Assembly (NCBI GenBank): GCA_036500345.1
Contig: DASYCE010000007.1
Location: 186,001 to 250,000 of the forward strand
Direction: 5' to 3'
DNA: 64,000 nt
DNA from: Gemmatimonadales bacterium
GTDB lineage: Bacteria; Gemmatimonadota; Gemmatimonadetes; Gemmatimonadales; GWC2-71-9
The position numbers were made by a program, and so were the translations under genes. Position 1 is the first letter of the stretch, and each line of letters opens with the position of its first letter. Below the pieces are notes generated by a model. The model did not search any database. It saw only the letters and a list, made by a program, of their open reading frames with translations, and was not told where the DNA came from. Shown in pieces: positions 8,737 through 20,394 of the stretch.

Positions 8737-9027
8737 TCAGACCGCCTTCGCCTTCTTGTCGACCACGAGCTTGCCGCTGTGGCCGCGGAAGAGCCGTGTC
8801 GGCGCAAACTCGCCGAGCTTGTGGCCCACCATGTTTTCCGAGACGTACACCGGCACGAACTTGTTGCCGTTGTGCACCGCGAAGGTATGCCCCACGAACT
8901 CGGGGAGAATCGTGCTCGCCCGGCTCCAGGTCTTGACGACCTTCTTCTCGTTCTTCGAATTGAGGACCTCGACCTTGTCGAGCAGCGCCTGCTGCACGAA
9001 CGGGCCCTTGCGAATGCTTCGCGCCAT
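8737..9027 (-). CDS. rpsS: 30S ribosomal protein S19
   Basis: Head protein that contacts A-site tRNA and S13. The 96 residues start [47 protein letters not shown] is the signature region (about residues 48-75). The start overlaps the rplB stop (TAATG). Confidence 0.97.
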   Translation of the reverse strand: MARSIRKGPFVQQALLDKVEVLNSKNEKKVVKTWSRASTILPEFVGHTFAVHNGNKFVPVYVSENMVGHKLGEFAPTRLFRGHSGKLVVDKKAKAV

Positions 9028-9866
9028 TATTGCGTCGCCTTCCCGCGCTTGCGGCCGCGCACGATGAGTCGGTTCGAGTTCTTCTTCCGCTTCCGCGTCT
9101 TCTTCCCTTCGGCCTTCCCCCACGGCGACACCGGCGGACGTCCGCCTGACGTCTTCCCTTCGCCGCCGCCGAGCGGGTGGTCGACCGGGTTCATCGCCAC
9201 GCCGCGAACGTGCGGCCTGCGACCGAGCCAGACATTCTTGCCGGCCTTGCCGAGCGACAGCAACTCGTGCTCGGCGTTGCCGACTTCGCCGACGGTGGCG
9301 AGACAACGACCGTGGATCATCCGCATTTCGGACGACTTCATCCGGAGCGTCACATAGTCGCCTTCACGCGCCATCACCTGGGCACCCTGACCCGCCGACC
9401 GGGCGACCGAACCGCCCTTGCCGATCTTGGTCTCGATGTTGTGCACCATGGTACCGAGCGGCATCTCCGAGAGCGGCAGCGTGTTGCCGGTCCGGACATC
9501 ACTCCCCGGCCCGCTCACCACCGTGTCGCCCTGCTTGAGGCCGGCGGGGTGGAGGATGTAGCGCTTCTCGCCGTCGGCGTACACCAGCAGCGCGATCCGC
9601 GCGGTACGGTTCGGATCGTACTCGATCTCGGCGACGCGCGCCGGGATTCCGAACTTGTTCCGCTTGAAGTCGATCTTCCGGTACATCCGCTTGTGGCCGC
9701 CGCCCATGTAGCGCGACGTGATGTGGCCCTGGTTGTTGCGGCCGCCGGTCGACTTGATCGGCTCCAGCAGCGACTTCTCCGGGGTGCTCCGGGTGATCTC
9801 ATCGAACCCGGAGACCGAGCGGAACCGCGTCCCGGCGGTGATCGGACGGAATTGACGAATGGCCAT
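9027..9866 (-). CDS. rplB: 50S ribosomal protein L2
   Basis: Supports the peptidyl-transferase centre and subunit joining. The 279 residues match the family. The C-terminal region with [21 protein letters not shown] carries the conserved His region (DHPLGGGEG) needed for activity. Confidence 0.98.
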   Translation of the reverse strand: MAIRQFRPITAGTRFRSVSGFDEITRSTPEKSLLEPIKSTGGRNNQGHITSRYMGGGHKRMYRKIDFKRNKFGIPARVAEIEYDPNRTARIALLVYADGEKRYILHPAGLKQGDTVVSGPGSDVRTGNTLPLSEMPLGTMVHNIETKIGKGGSVARSAGQGAQVMAREGDYVTLRMKSSEMRMIHGRCLATVGEVGNAEHELLSLGKAGKNVWLGRRPHVRGVAMNPVDHPLGGGEGKTSGGRPPVSPWGKAEGKKTRKRKKNSNRLIVRGRKRGKATQ

Positions 9867-9868
9867 GA

Positions 9869-10159
9869 TCAGCTCTCGAAGACGGCGAGCGAATCGCCGG
9901 GCCGGAGGGTGACAACTGCCTTCTTCCAGCGCGCCGACACGCCGCGGTCCTGCCCGCGAATCATCGCGTTCCGCCGCATCTGCATGGTGCGCACACTGGT
10001 CGCGGTGACGCCGAACAACTGCTTCAGCGCCTCACGGATCTGTCCCTTGGTGGCCGTCGGGTGCACCTCGAAGACGTACTCCTTGCGATCCTGCCATGCC
10101 GCGGAGCTCTTCTCGGTGATCAACGGACGAACCAGCACATGATGCAGGTCAGCCATCAC
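9869..10159 (-). CDS. rplW: 50S ribosomal protein L23
   Basis: Exit-tunnel rim protein and docking site for trigger factor and SRP, 96 residues. [23 protein letters not shown] is the family N-terminal motif. The start lies within the last bases of rplD (4-nt overlap). Confidence 0.96.
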   Translation of the reverse strand: MMADLHHVLVRPLITEKSSAAWQDRKEYVFEVHPTATKGQIREALKQLFGVTATSVRTMQMRRNAMIRGQDRGVSARWKKAVVTLRPGDSLAVFES

Positions 10160-11031
10160 TCACTCGCTTTCTTGTGCGCCGACTTCTTCGCACCCTTGGC
10201 TGCGGCGTGCTTCGGCGCGGCCTTCTTGCTCGCGGCGTGCTTGGCGCTCTTCCCTTCGCTCTTGCTCTGAGCGCGCTTCGCTGCCTTGGCCGACGAACGC
10301 GCGGCGCTCTTCGCCGCAGACTTCACGGCGCGCGGCGACGCCTTCTTGGCGACCTTGGCCGTGCGCTTCCGCGGTGCACCTGTCTCTGCCTCGCCCTCAT
10401 CACCGTCGGCATCCGAGCCGCCGGCGCCGAACGCCCCGCTCTCGATTACCAGCGCATCGGCGCGGAGAATGTCGTACGCCGTCGCGTCGCTGAACGGCAG
10501 CACCTCGAGGTGCGGCACGTTGCGGCAGCTGAGATAGACCGGCGGCTTCGAGCCGTCGGTAAGGATCAGCGTCTTGGTATCCGCGAGCGTCAGCTTGCCG
10601 AGGATGCCGAGGAGGGCGCTCGTCTTCGGGGCGTCCATCGTGATCGCGTCGATCACGTGAAGCATCCCCTCGCGCGCGCGGGCGTTGAGCGCCGACCGGC
10701 GAGCCAGCTGGCGCACCTTGCGGTTGGTGTCGGCGCGATAGTCGCGCGGGATCGGTCCGAAGACGGTGCCGCCGCCGCGCCAGTGCGGCGCACGCGTCGA
10801 CCCCTGACGAGCGCGGCCGGTTCCCTTCTGCTTCCACGGCTTCTGGTTGCCGCCCGAGACGAATGACCGCGTCTTGGTCTTCGCCGTTCCCTGGCGCTGG
10901 TTGGCGAGATGCGCCTTCACCACCTGGTGCAGCACCGCGTCGTTGACCACCCCGTCGAAGGTGTCGTCGGGAAGTGCGAACGCGTGACCGTGCTTCGCGC
11001 CAGTCGCGGAATAGTGCGGAGCATTAATCAT
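10156..11031 (-). CDS. rplD: 50S ribosomal protein L4 with histone H1-like C-terminal tail
   Basis: L4 shapes the exit tunnel; in E. coli it also represses the S10 operon. The core (residues 1-200) is normal and holds the internal loop KPWKQKGTGRARQGSTRAPHW. After residue 200 there is an acidic Gly/Asp/Glu linker (201-219), then about 70 residues of Lys/Ala/Ser repeats (AKKASPRAVKSAAKS type). Total is 291 residues against about 205 in E. coli. The start at 11031 overlaps the rplC stop by 8 nt. The tail is in frame, stays GC-rich and ends immediately before rplW, so it looks genuine. Confidence 0.94.
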   Translation of the reverse strand: MINAPHYSATGAKHGHAFALPDDTFDGVVNDAVLHQVVKAHLANQRQGTAKTKTRSFVSGGNQKPWKQKGTGRARQGSTRAPHWRGGGTVFGPIPRDYRADTNRKVRQLARRSALNARAREGMLHVIDAITMDAPKTSALLGILGKLTLADTKTLILTDGSKPPVYLSCRNVPHLEVLPFSDATAYDILRADALVIESGAFGAGGSDADGDEGEAETGAPRKRTAKVAKKASPRAVKSAAKSAARSSAKAAKRAQSKSEGKSAKHAASKKAAPKHAAAKGAKKSAHKKASE

Positions 11032-11647
11032 GGCGGCTCTTCCCTCCCTGCTTCGCCACCGTGACGATCCCGTTCTTCGATCCCGGGATGGCGCCACGCA
11101 CGAAGAGCAGATTCCGCTCGGCATCGATCTTCACGATCGTGAGTCCGAGCTCGGTGTGCCGCTCGGCACCCATATGGCCAGGCATCCGCTTTCCCTTGAT
11201 CACGCGTGACGGGTCGGTGCCCGGAGAAATCGATCCCGGCTTGCGGTGACGGGTGTTGCCGTGCGTCGCCGGACCGCCGTGGAAGCCGTACCGGTGCACC
11301 ACGCCCTGGAAGCCGCGACCCTTGGTCGTCCCGGTCACCTTGACCATGTCGCCGGCGGCAAAGATCTCGACCGTGACCGTCGCACCCGGCGCGAGCTCGG
11401 CGCCGTTGAGCGGGAACGAGCGCACCACCTGCGGCGCGAAGTCGAGCCCCGCCGCCTTGGCGTGGCCGAGTTCAGCGCGGGTGGTCCGCACCGGAGTCTT
11501 CTTTCCCCAGCCAAGCTGCGCCTGCGATTCACGCACCTGGAGCACGGCGCACGGGCCGGCCTCGATCACGGTCACGGGAACGGCAGTGCCGTCCTCCGCG
11601 AAGACACGTGTCATGCCGAGCTTGCGCCCGATGATTCCGGTCGTCAT
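11024..11647 (-). CDS. rplC: 50S ribosomal protein L3
   Basis: Reaches the peptidyl-transferase centre. The 207 residues begin MTTGIIGRKLGMTRVF. The loop GFQGVVHRYGFHGGPATHGNTRHR (about residues 114-138) carries the signature and the methylatable Gln region. The start at 11647 is preferred. The longer open frame upstream overlaps rpsJ. Confidence 0.97.
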   Translation of the reverse strand: MTTGIIGRKLGMTRVFAEDGTAVPVTVIEAGPCAVLQVRESQAQLGWGKKTPVRTTRAELGHAKAAGLDFAPQVVRSFPLNGAELAPGATVTVEIFAAGDMVKVTGTTKGRGFQGVVHRYGFHGGPATHGNTRHRKPGSISPGTDPSRVIKGKRMPGHMGAERHTELGLTIVKIDAERNLLFVRGAIPGSKNGIVTVAKQGGKSRHD

Positions 11648-11649
11648 GA

Positions 11650-11958
11650 CTATTCGACCTTGATCTCGACGTCCACGCCAGCCGGGAGGTCGAGCTTGGT
11701 CAGCGCGTCCATCGTCTGCGGGCGTGAGTCGTGAATGTCGAGCAGCCGCTTGTGCGTGCGCAGCTCGAACTGTTCGCGGCTCTTCTTGTCGACGTGCGGC
11801 GAGCGGAGGACCGTCCACCGCTCCATCTTCACCGGAAGCGGGATCGGACCCGACACCTGGGCGCCGGTCTTTTCCGCAGTGCGCACGATATCCGCCGCGG
11901 CCTGATCCAGGACCACGTGGTCGAACGCCTTGAGGCGGATGCGAATCTTTCCTGCCAT
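11650..11958 (-). CDS. rpsJ: 30S ribosomal protein S10 (NusE)
   Basis: 30S head protein, and as NusE the partner of NusB and NusG in antitermination. The 102 residues begin [18 protein letters not shown], with the [21 protein letters not shown] signature at about residues 44-64. The start at 11958 matches the family start. It is the first gene of the S10 segment, 57 nt after tuf, with a hairpin in that gap. Confidence 0.97.
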   Translation of the reverse strand: MAGKIRIRLKAFDHVVLDQAAADIVRTAEKTGAQVSGPIPLPVKMERWTVLRSPHVDKKSREQFELRTHKRLLDIHDSRPQTMDALTKLDLPAGVDVEIKVE

Positions 11959-11984
11959 CGATCGATACCCTTTCTGCTCATCAT

Positions 11985-12005
11985 GGTGCGGCATCATGCC
12001 GCACC
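11985..12005 (-). terminator. Hairpin between tuf and rpsJ
   Basis: GGTGCGGCAT-C-ATGCCGCACC is a perfect inverted repeat that can form at least an 8-bp stem with a 5-nt loop, 11 nt after the tuf stop. No U-run follows on the minus strand, so a partial attenuator or processing site between the str and S10 segments is more likely than a strong terminator. Confidence 0.55.
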
Positions 12006-12015
12006 ACTGCCGCAA

Positions 12016-13218
<1,203 letters not shown>

Positions 13219-13254
13219 GTCCGGAATCCTCTGGTCGTGTGCGACATCGCTGAG

Positions 13255-15378
<2,124 letters not shown>

Positions 15379-15639
15379 GTAGCTATTCCGTTCGTTGCTC
15401 GGCGCCGACTGCACGCCCGTTCAATGTCCAGGCCCAACCAGCGAAAAAGCGGGGCGACCTTCGGACCGCTGGTCCGTGGTTTCGCTCCGCGCCATGTCCG
15501 GGATTGCTCCCGAGACAGAGATGCCACTGGCATCCCGGCGATGTCGAAGGATCAGAGGTGCGCGAACTCGCTCACATGACCCGGATGTGTCCTGCAGGTG
15601 ACCCTCGGTCGGCGACGCCGCCGCGGACCCCTCTCTTAC
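15379..15639. other. rpsG-fusA intergenic spacer
   Basis: 261 bp without a convincing gene. It contains a short perfect inverted repeat GGACCGCTGGTCC (about 15466-15478). Small open frames here have no Shine-Dalgarno and no recognisable product. It could hold an internal promoter for fusA-tuf, but no clear -35/-10 pair was found. Confidence 0.5.
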
Positions 15640-16110
15640 CTACCAGCGATAGTGTGCAAACGCGCGGTTGGCCTCGGCCATCCGGTGCGTGTCTTCCTTC
15701 TTCTTGATGGCGTTCCCTTCGCCCTTGCTCGCCAGAACCAGCTCGGCGGCGAGCCGCTCGGCCATCGTCTTCTCGCTGCGATCGCGCGAGTAGGAAATGA
15801 TCCAGCGCATCGCCAGCGCGGTCCGGCGCTCCGGACGAACCTCGACCGGGACCTGGAGCGAGGCACCACCGACGCGGCGGCTCTTCACCTCGACCGCCGG
15901 CTTGACGTTGTTGACCGCCTGCTTGAAGACGGCAACGCCCGGCTGACCAGTCCGCTCCTCGATCATGTCCATCGCCTTGTAGAAGATCCCCTCGGCGAGA
16001 GACTTCTTCCCTTCGAACATCAGGTTGCTCACGAACTTCGACACCGTCTGCGAATCGTAGCGCGGATCGGGCGGAACGGGCCGCTTGATGGCGTTCTTGC
16101 GGCGGCTCAT
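15640..16110 (-). CDS. rpsG: 30S ribosomal protein S7
   Basis: Initiates assembly of the 30S head and represses the str operon in E. coli. The 156 residues begin [20 protein letters not shown], with [21 protein letters not shown] and the [11 protein letters not shown] beta-ribbon typical of S7. The ATG overlaps the rpsL stop by 4 nt (ATGA). Confidence 0.97.
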   Translation of the reverse strand: MSRRKNAIKRPVPPDPRYDSQTVSKFVSNLMFEGKKSLAEGIFYKAMDMIEERTGQPGVAVFKQAVNNVKPAVEVKSRRVGGASLQVPVEVRPERRTALAMRWIISYSRDRSEKTMAERLAAELVLASKGEGNAIKKKEDTHRMAEANRAFAHYRW

Positions 16111-16508
16111 TTCTTGGCGCCCTTGGCGGGAGCACCGGCCTTGGGACGCTTGGCGCCGTACTTGGAACGGCTGCGGCGGCGATCGTTGACGCCGGCGGCG
16201 TCGAGCGTGCCACGCAGGATGTGATAGCGCACGCCGGGGAGATCCTTCACACGCCCGCCGCGGATCATCACGATCGAGTGTTCCTGCAGGTTGTGTCCCT
16301 CGCCCGGGATGTAGGCGATCACTTCGATCCCGTTCGTCAACCGGACCTTGGCCACCTTGCGCAGCGCCGAGTTCGGCTTCTTGGGCGTGGTGGTGTAGAC
16401 GCGGGTGCAAACGCCACGCTTCTGCGGGTTCTGCTGCAGGTGCGGCGCCTTGCCCTTGTAGTTCGCATCACGGCGTCCGTGACGGAGGAGCTGGTTGATC
16501 GTCGGCAT
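16107..16508 (-). CDS. rpsL: 30S ribosomal protein S12
   Basis: Decoding-centre protein, 133 residues. [34 protein letters not shown] and [13 protein letters not shown] are intact, so the lysines at the two classical streptomycin-resistance positions are wild type. It is the first gene of the str-S10-spc supercluster, about 40 nt downstream of the predicted transcription start. Confidence 0.98.
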   Translation of the reverse strand: MPTINQLLRHGRRDANYKGKAPHLQQNPQKRGVCTRVYTTTPKKPNSALRKVAKVRLTNGIEVIAYIPGEGHNLQEHSIVMIRGGRVKDLPGVRYHILRGTLDAAGVNDRRRSRSKYGAKRPKAGAPAKGAKK

Positions 16509-16553
16509 ACTTTCCGGTGTTTGATTCTGAGGCCCAAAACGGCACAGACACGC

Positions 16554-16582
16554 AAGATAGGCGACTTAAGAGCGGCGGTCAA
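16554..16582 (-). promoter_or_regulatory. Sigma-70-type promoter of the rpsL supercluster
   Basis: TTGACC (16577-16582), a 17-nt spacer and TATCTT (16554-16559) on the minus strand. Downstream is GCG followed by TGTCTGTGC. The same layout and the same nine bases occur at the tRNA-tuf promoter (34434-34462). The predicted start is near 16547, giving an rpsL leader of about 40 nt. Confidence 0.85.
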
Positions 16583-16598
16583 TCCTCGGTATCCGGGT

Positions 16599-16633
16599 AA
16601 AAGTGATGCCCGGTAGGGGGAGCCTAGCCGGGC
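16599..16633 (-). terminator. Terminator of PEP-CTERM gene 1
   Basis: On the minus strand the stem GCCCGG(C)TAGG / CCTACCGGGC (16608-16633) is followed by TCACTTTTACCC. It sits 28 nt past the stop at 16662 and just upstream of the rpsL promoter, insulating the two units. Confidence 0.75.
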
Positions 16634-16661
16634 ACCTGACAGCGCAAGTCCAACGATCAGA

Positions 16662-17339
16662 TCAGCGTTTGCGCTGCCGCCACTTACCGGCCCCCGCCAG
16701 ACCGACCAGGCCGGTGGCGAGGAGCGACATCGTCCCCGGTTCCGGGACCGTACCAGTAGGTGTCCCCGCCGCAAGGGTCAGTTCCTGGTTGATGGCGAAG
16801 GTGTTGCCGCCATGGGTGTTCCCGCTACTGGTGAGGAGGATTTGGTTGAAGCCGTCCGGATCGGAGATGCCGAGGAACGGAGCGTCGCCGTTGTTGGTGT
16901 CGTTTCCGCCCGAGGCCTCCGTCGTGTAGGTCGCGACCAGCGTCCCGTCGAGAAAGGCCTGGAGGGTGAACATCGGGCTACCCGGATCGAAGAACTTCTG
17001 CCAGAGCTGCGTCCCGAAGGCAGTCAGGTTCTGGTCGAACATCAGGTCGATATAGGTGGCGCCATCCTGAGCGAAGAGGAGGGTTTCGTTCGGAAGGAAG
17101 CCCCCCTGCCAGTCGACATTGTCGACCGCGAGGATGAAATCTCCGTCAGTCGAGACCTGGCTGGCAAAGGAGAGCGTGAACGGGTTCGTGGGTGTGAAGC
17201 CGTCCGCGCCGAGGGTCGACCAGTCGAGAATGGTCGCGGGATTGATCTGCGACTTGTCGGTCAGCTGCGTCTGCGCCGCCAGCGGTACCACGGCAACGGC
17301 GAGCAACGCAGTCGGGATGAGCAGGTTCTGAAGTCGCAT
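16662..17339 (-). CDS. PEP-CTERM sorting domain protein 1
   Basis: Secreted protein of 225 residues. The signal peptide covers about residues 1-22 (MRLQNLLIPTALLAVAVVPLAAQ). The middle is a beta-rich, Asp/Asn/Thr-rich extracellular domain of unknown function. The C-terminus has the full PEP-CTERM tripartite signal VPEPGTMSLLATGLVGLAGAG followed by KWRQRKR. In characterised systems this signal is processed by an exosortase at the inner membrane before export. No exosortase lies in the window. The start is supported by AGGGAG 6-7 nt upstream. Confidence 0.88.
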   Translation of the reverse strand: MRLQNLLIPTALLAVAVVPLAAQTQLTDKSQINPATILDWSTLGADGFTPTNPFTLSFASQVSTDGDFILAVDNVDWQGGFLPNETLLFAQDGATYIDLMFDQNLTAFGTQLWQKFFDPGSPMFTLQAFLDGTLVATYTTEASGGNDTNNGDAPFLGISDPDGFNQILLTSSGNTHGGNTFAINQELTLAAGTPTGTVPEPGTMSLLATGLVGLAGAGKWRQRKR

Positions 17340-17883
17340 CACGTCTCCCTCGAACTGAATGTGGTCCTGGCCCAGCCGGCAACGTCTCAAGCTTTCGGCC
17401 AGTCGCGGAATGGAAATGCAACCGGCGGGCCGGTCTGGCGGGCCAGCGTAAGGCGAGCCGAGACAACGGGATAGAAGTTGCTTCCGCCGGAAGAGGGAGT
17501 GCGGTTCGTCGATTCGCCGCCACACTTTCGCCGGTGAATATGTCGAGTCGCGGCTGCAGGTGAGGTGGTGGTCCAGCGGTCTGGAAGCAGCGGGCGGGAT
17601 CCGAAACTGTGCCCCCCGTGGTCGCAAGATTTTGCTTGGCAATCGGTGCAGTGGTCGAGTCAGTGGAAATACCCAGTGGCCCGGAACCTGCTAGACCTCT
17701 GGTCGAAGGCACCGATCGGCGTTGTAGATCAATGACTTAGCTCCTGTGTTGTGGCGTCGGATTGCTACAGTTTGTGGCACAGTTGCAACAGGCAGCGTCT
17801 GAGTCGGTGTGACAGGTGATGATCGGCGTAGTCTCCGGGACTCCCCGGCGCCGCAAAAACGACCCAATGACCGGGCCAGCAAC
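17340..17883. other. Divergent intergenic region between two PEP-CTERM genes
   Basis: About 544 bp between divergently transcribed PEP-CTERM genes 1 and 2. No gene is supported: open frames here lack ribosome-binding sites and any recognisable product. The region presumably carries both promoters. A TGGCAC-AG-TTGC string at 17775-17786 resembles a sigma-54 site, but its -24/-12 spacing is 3 nt too short. Confidence 0.5.
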
Positions 17884-18663
17884 ATGAAGAAATCGATCGC
17901 AGGACTCGCACTCGCAGCAGCAGTCGCACTTCCGGCGGCAGCCAGCGCCCAGGCCGAGCAAAAGTGCGCCCCGGCAGCGGCCCACGTCTGCGTGACGGTG
18001 CTGTTCACGCTGAGCGGCGGGAACACCATCAACGCCTTCATTTTCAACGGCTCCAATAGCGAGGGCGTCAACTGGCAGTCGTCATTGACGCAGTTCGCGA
18101 TCGGTGCGCTGCCGACCACGGGCACCTGGTCGTTGAACAGCGTGCACTACAACGACTGGAATCCCACCACGCTCACGCTGGACAGCAATGGGGCAACTGC
18201 CCTTGCCTCCGACGGCGGCTGGGCGTTCAGCAGCGGCTTCGCCGATCTGAGCATGACCACCCAGGCCGGCGCTGGCGGCCCGGGCGGCAATGGTGGCGTG
18301 ACCACCTGCGACGGCCCGACGGGCGGCAGTGGAACCAAGTTTGCCACCTGTGAAGGGAACGGCACGGCGTTCGGAAACCACGATGACTGGCTCGAGATTT
18401 CGTTCCTCTATTCGCTGGGCGGGCTGACCCAGACCACGCTCGACAACCTGACCTGGGCGTTCAAGGTACAGGCAGTCGAAGGGCTGAACGGCAATTCATT
18501 CGAGTGCAACGACGTCTCGACCAACGCCGACAAGTTCTGCCAGACCGATGACATCAGCATTCCCCTCGAGGACTCGGTTCCGGAACCCGGCACCATGTCG
18601 CTCCTCGCGGTCGGTCTGACCGGGATGGCCGCCGCGGGCCGCCGGCGCCGCAAGAAGAGCTGA
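17884..18663 (+). CDS. PEP-CTERM sorting domain protein 2
   Basis: 259-residue secreted protein. The signal peptide MKKSIAGLALAAAVALPAAASAQA is followed by a domain rich in Asn, Gly and Thr with several cysteines (CAPAAAHVC, CDGPTGG, CEGNG, CNDV, CQTDD) that could form disulfides. It ends VPEPGTMSLLAVGLTGMAAAG plus RRRRKKS, a textbook PEP-CTERM anchor. It probably functions at the envelope or matrix. No enzymatic motif was recognised. A strong terminator follows. Confidence 0.88.
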   Translation: MKKSIAGLALAAAVALPAAASAQAEQKCAPAAAHVCVTVLFTLSGGNTINAFIFNGSNSEGVNWQSSLTQFAIGALPTTGTWSLNSVHYNDWNPTTLTLDSNGATALASDGGWAFSSGFADLSMTTQAGAGGPGGNGGVTTCDGPTGGSGTKFATCEGNGTAFGNHDDWLEISFLYSLGGLTQTTLDNLTWAFKVQAVEGLNGNSFECNDVSTNADKFCQTDDISIPLEDSVPEPGTMSLLAVGLTGMAAAGRRRRKKS

Positions 18664-18690
18664 AGCCAGCCCCATAGTGCCGCAAGAGAT

Positions 18691-18726
18691 GAACGGCCGC
18701 CTCATTGAGGCGGCCGTTCGCTTTTC
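18691..18726 (+). terminator. Strong rho-independent terminator after PEP-CTERM gene 2
   Basis: GAACGGCCGCCT-CATTG-AGGCGGCCGTTC, a 12-bp perfect stem, then GCTTTTCTTCT. It also lies at the 3' end of the converging glycosylase gene and may serve both. Confidence 0.9.
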
Positions 18727-18746
18727 TTCTCTGGCCCCCACCCCGT

Positions 18747-19196
18747 TCAAGGCGGCGCGTTGTCTGGTCGCGCGCGCTCCCACGATTCCACGGGCCCCGA
18801 GCGAGACCGAAAGAGAGGATGCAATCGTGGCCTCCCCATCGGCTCCAGCTGCTCGAACAGTCTCGGCGAGCGTCGCCGCAACTTCGCGAGCAGGTGCTGC
18901 CATTCAGCTGCCACCTGCCCGGCTGTCACCGGGATCTTCGTCCGGGCACGCGGCCCCCGTATCCGGCTCGCGTCGAACCGATATCCGCGCCGCATCGCTT
19001 CCACGTAGATGGCGCGCAGATACGCGTTGATACTCGCGACCGGCCGCCCGCTATTCCGGAACCGCTGCAACTGCGGGTGGTGTCGATAGCCGATCGTGTT
19101 GCCGCGCAGGACCTTGCGGGCGAGGAGCGCCTCACGCCATAGCGCGACGAGGCCTGCAGCATCGAGATACCTGGGGTGCAGCGTCCAGAGTCGCAT
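18747..19196 (-). CDS. Pyrimidine dimer DNA glycosylase / endonuclease V family
   Basis: Predicted UV-damage base-excision enzyme of the T4 endonuclease V (Pyr_excise) family. It is 149 residues and begins MRLWTLHPRYLDAAGLVALWR. Glu22 lies where T4 EndoV has catalytic Glu23. The motifs GNTIGYRHHPQLQRF (about 33-47) and YLRAIYVEAMRRGYRFD match the family. A basic C-terminal region follows. The start at 19196 gives the family N-terminus; the frame extends 18 codons further up without support. TATCTT ends 8 nt before the ATG, so the mRNA may be leaderless. It stands alone between two PEP-CTERM genes. Confidence 0.8.
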   Translation of the reverse strand: MRLWTLHPRYLDAAGLVALWREALLARKVLRGNTIGYRHHPQLQRFRNSGRPVASINAYLRAIYVEAMRRGYRFDASRIRGPRARTKIPVTAGQVAAEWQHLLAKLRRRSPRLFEQLEPMGRPRLHPLFRSRSGPVESWERARPDNAPP

Positions 19197-19204
19197 CGAC
19201 GCAC

Positions 19205-19210
19205 AAGATA
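19205..19210 (-). promoter_or_regulatory. Candidate -10 box close to the glycosylase start
   Basis: TATCTT on the minus strand, 8 nt before the ATG at 19196. No good -35 is seen (TTTTCC at 17-nt spacing). The spacing predicts an almost leaderless transcript. Confidence 0.4.
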
Positions 19211-19227
19211 CGGCGGAGCTGCACCCG

Positions 19228-19265
19228 GAAAAGAGACGGCCCGACACCACATGTGGTGCCGGGCC
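19228..19265 (-). terminator. Terminator of PEP-CTERM gene 3
   Basis: On the minus strand GGCCCGGCACCAC-AT-GTGGTGTCGGGCC forms a 13-bp stem with one G-U pair, then GTCTCTTTTCC. It lies 33 nt past the stop at 19299. Confidence 0.88.
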
Positions 19266-19298
19266 GCTGCCCAGGTCCTCCAGGTATATCGCAGCTAG

Positions 19299-20069
19299 CT
19301 AGATCGAGCGCTTCTTCCGACGGCGCCCGACCCCGGCGAGGCCGACCAGCCCGAACGCGAGCATCGACATCGTCGCCGGCTCGGGCACTGCCGCCGATCC
19401 GACGTCGACATTGATCGACGACCGGGCGACTTCGTTCTCGTTGGCGTCGAACGCCAGCAGGGCGAAGGTGTATTCGCCGCTTGCCGTGGGATCGAACGGT
19501 GAGAATGTCGGCGGTGTGATGAAGATCGGCTCGGAAAGGAAGTCCATACCGAGGTTCCACGAGTCCTGGACCGGGAACGAGGGCGGGAATTGCTCCAGGC
19601 ATCCGATGATCTCATCAATGCAGACCGGATCGAGGGACCCCAGATCCGCCTGAGCCGTGCCAAACCCCGGATCGAAGTCGTACAGCAGCTCATAGGTGAA
19701 GTTGGCCGCGTTGTCTCCACCGACGAAGAAATCGAAGTTCCACAGCGCGTACGGATCAGTCGGGCCGCTCGGCGCGTTTGCGTCAATTCCCGGCTGGGCG
19801 AAGAACGTCCCGGCGCCGTCGTTGGTGAGCGCGGGGTTGTTGAAGCGCTGCGTGGCGGTGAGGCCGAGAATCACGCCCAGTGATCCTGCGTTGGAATTGG
19901 TCATCACCGCGTTATTGGGGATGTCGGTGCCGCCGAAGGTGAAGGTCGGCTGCGAGCCGAAGGTACCAGTGGGCGAAATCCCCTGGGCCGCGAGTGACCC
20001 GGCCGACGCGAATGACGCAAGGACAGCGGCGAGCGTCGCGAGACGAACACCGCCAGCGGAACGATTCAT
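19299..20069 (-). CDS. PEP-CTERM sorting domain protein 3
   Basis: 256 residues. The signal peptide covers about residues 1-28 (ATLAAVLASFASAGSLAAQ). The body is beta-rich with FTFGGTDIPNNAV and repeated aromatic/Asp residues. It has a lone Cys pair (CIDEIIGC). The C-terminus is VPEPATMSMLAFGLVGLAGVG followed by RRRKKRSI. AGGAGA lies about 7 nt before the ATG. A perfect 20-bp palindrome is found about 280 bp upstream. Function beyond export and anchoring is unknown. Confidence 0.87.
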   Translation of the reverse strand: MNRSAGGVRLATLAAVLASFASAGSLAAQGISPTGTFGSQPTFTFGGTDIPNNAVMTNSNAGSLGVILGLTATQRFNNPALTNDGAGTFFAQPGIDANAPSGPTDPYALWNFDFFVGGDNAANFTYELLYDFDPGFGTAQADLGSLDPVCIDEIIGCLEQFPPSFPVQDSWNLGMDFLSEPIFITPPTFSPFDPTASGEYTFALLAFDANENEVARSSINVDVGSAAVPEPATMSMLAFGLVGLAGVGRRRKKRSI

Positions 20070-20349
20070 CGACTTCTCCTGGATGGAGCTGGAAGGAATT
20101 GCAGTGCAGCGCGAACGTTGCGCAGCGCGGCAAGAAGCACGCCGGTTTGTCTTTCCACACGCCGAATGCACGCGTGCGTCTGTCGCCGAATTCTGAATCT
20201 GAATTCGCAGCAAGCCTGCTGTATTTTCTCGACAATGTTGAGGTCATGAAACACCGGGCGGATACGGATCGGCGTGTCGCGGCTGCGCTTCACGGCAACG
20301 CGCGGCGCGAGGAATTCCGCCATCGGCGCACGACCGAAATGAATGCGAT

Positions 20350-20369
20350 TGTATTGATCGATCAATACA
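20350..20369. promoter_or_regulatory. Perfect 20-bp palindrome, candidate operator
   Basis: TGTATTGATCGATCAATACA reads identically on both strands. It is AT-rich in an otherwise GC-rich genome. Length and symmetry suit a dimeric helix-turn-helix regulator (for example LuxR or TetR type). The position upstream of PEP-CTERM gene 3 suggests control of that gene, but the regulator is not identified. Confidence 0.6.
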
Positions 20370-20394
20370 TCGCCCCGCCCCAGGCCACCAATGC

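Noticed and set aside
17774-17788. Sigma-54-like site TGGCACAGTTGC
   Set aside because: The GG and GC elements are separated by 7 nt instead of the required 10, so it does not fit a -24/-12 promoter.
20066-20365. 99-codon minus-strand frame upstream of PEP-CTERM gene 3
   Set aside because: It has no ribosome-binding site, overlaps the PEP-CTERM gene's leader and start, and its product is an Arg-rich sequence with no recognisable fold. The region looks regulatory.
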